Assembly: GCA_023053545.1 (NCBI GenBank)
Contig: JAKZAN010000001.1
Coordinates: 4,794,565 to 4,858,564 of the forward strand
Direction of reading: 5' to 3'
Length of the DNA stretch: 64,000 nucleotides
Origin: Lepidurus packardi
Lineage: Eukaryota; Arthropoda; Branchiopoda; Notostraca; Triopsidae
The translations under genes and the position numbers were made by a program. Positions 63,833 to 64,000 of the stretch are shown piece by piece. The notes beneath the pieces were generated by a model that was not told where the DNA came from, did not search any database, and saw only the letters and a list, made by a program, of their open reading frames with translations. Each line of letters opens with the position of its first letter. The first letter of the stretch is position 1.

Positions 63833-64000
63833 ATTGCACAAGAATACGGGGTAGAACCAGGAGTTCATGATAGAAATGGGTCGGGTGAACGTAAGCTTGG
63901 TTAATGTCTAGTTAAGTATTCATATTTTTATGTATAATAATAACAGCTGGAAAGACAAATTCAGATGCAAAACCTGATGAGAGAACGCGTGGTAGCCACA
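63833..64000 (+). pseudogene. GTPBP4: Partial NOG1/GTPBP4 copy 3, cut by window edge, unit G
   Basis: A further repeat of the 757-bp segment begins here (same junction) and runs off the window. No coding part is visible yet. Confidence 0.7.

Noticed and set aside
1-64000. CRISPR array, rRNA or bacterial operon structure
   Set aside because: Repeats are large dispersed units without regular spacers. Genes have introns and eukaryotic domains.

Overview
Eukaryotic nuclear DNA, most likely from an arthropod. The host gene fragments have short GT-AG introns (about 50-120 bp). They match two animal housekeeping genes: mitochondrial phosphatidylserine decarboxylase (PISD, minus strand) and the nucleolar GTPase NOG1/GTPBP4 (plus strand). 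A compact-intron crustacean such as a cladoceran would fit, but that is inference. No bacterial operon, rRNA or CRISPR is present.

About two thirds of the window is a tandem segmental array. Each unit carries, left to right, an optional Jockey/I-like non-LTR retrotransposon, a Ty3/gypsy pol remnant (long or internally deleted), PISD exons on the minus strand, a shared head-to-head promoter region and a NOG1 pseudogene on the plus strand. Units: A 1-9981, B 9982-20592, C 20593-24980, D 24981-37270, E 37271-41470, F 41471-44918, and G 62087-64000, which is the other half of F. The non-LTR element is one insertion event with one target-site duplication. It is present in A, B and D and absent from C, E and F. 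The NOG1 copies share nonsense codons, so NOG1 died before amplification. The PISD exons remain open, but two sequence types exist, one with altered catalytic motifs, and units E and F are chimeras. In D the longest NOG1 copy is cut by a 1.8-kb hAT element with a perfect 8-bp target duplication.

From 44919 to 62086 a 17.2-kb inverted structure interrupts a PISD 5' intron of unit F/G. It consists of two head-to-head MULE-like (Mutator superfamily) elements, with similar terminal sequences at both outer ends and at the centre and a 7-bp flanking repeat GAAAACT. Each arm has one uninterrupted ORF (1117 and 1086 aa) with the order OTU cysteine protease, C2H2/C2HC zinc fingers, GCM/FLYWCH-like zinc motif, SWIM remnant, PHD finger. 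Each ORF has lost the DDE transposase core through a different in-frame deletion. Divergent TATA/Inr promoters fire outward from the centre, and the outer-middle arms are near-identical while the cores have diverged. This is the most unusual system in the window.

Caution: the units are so similar that the copy number and order given here depend on assembly quality.
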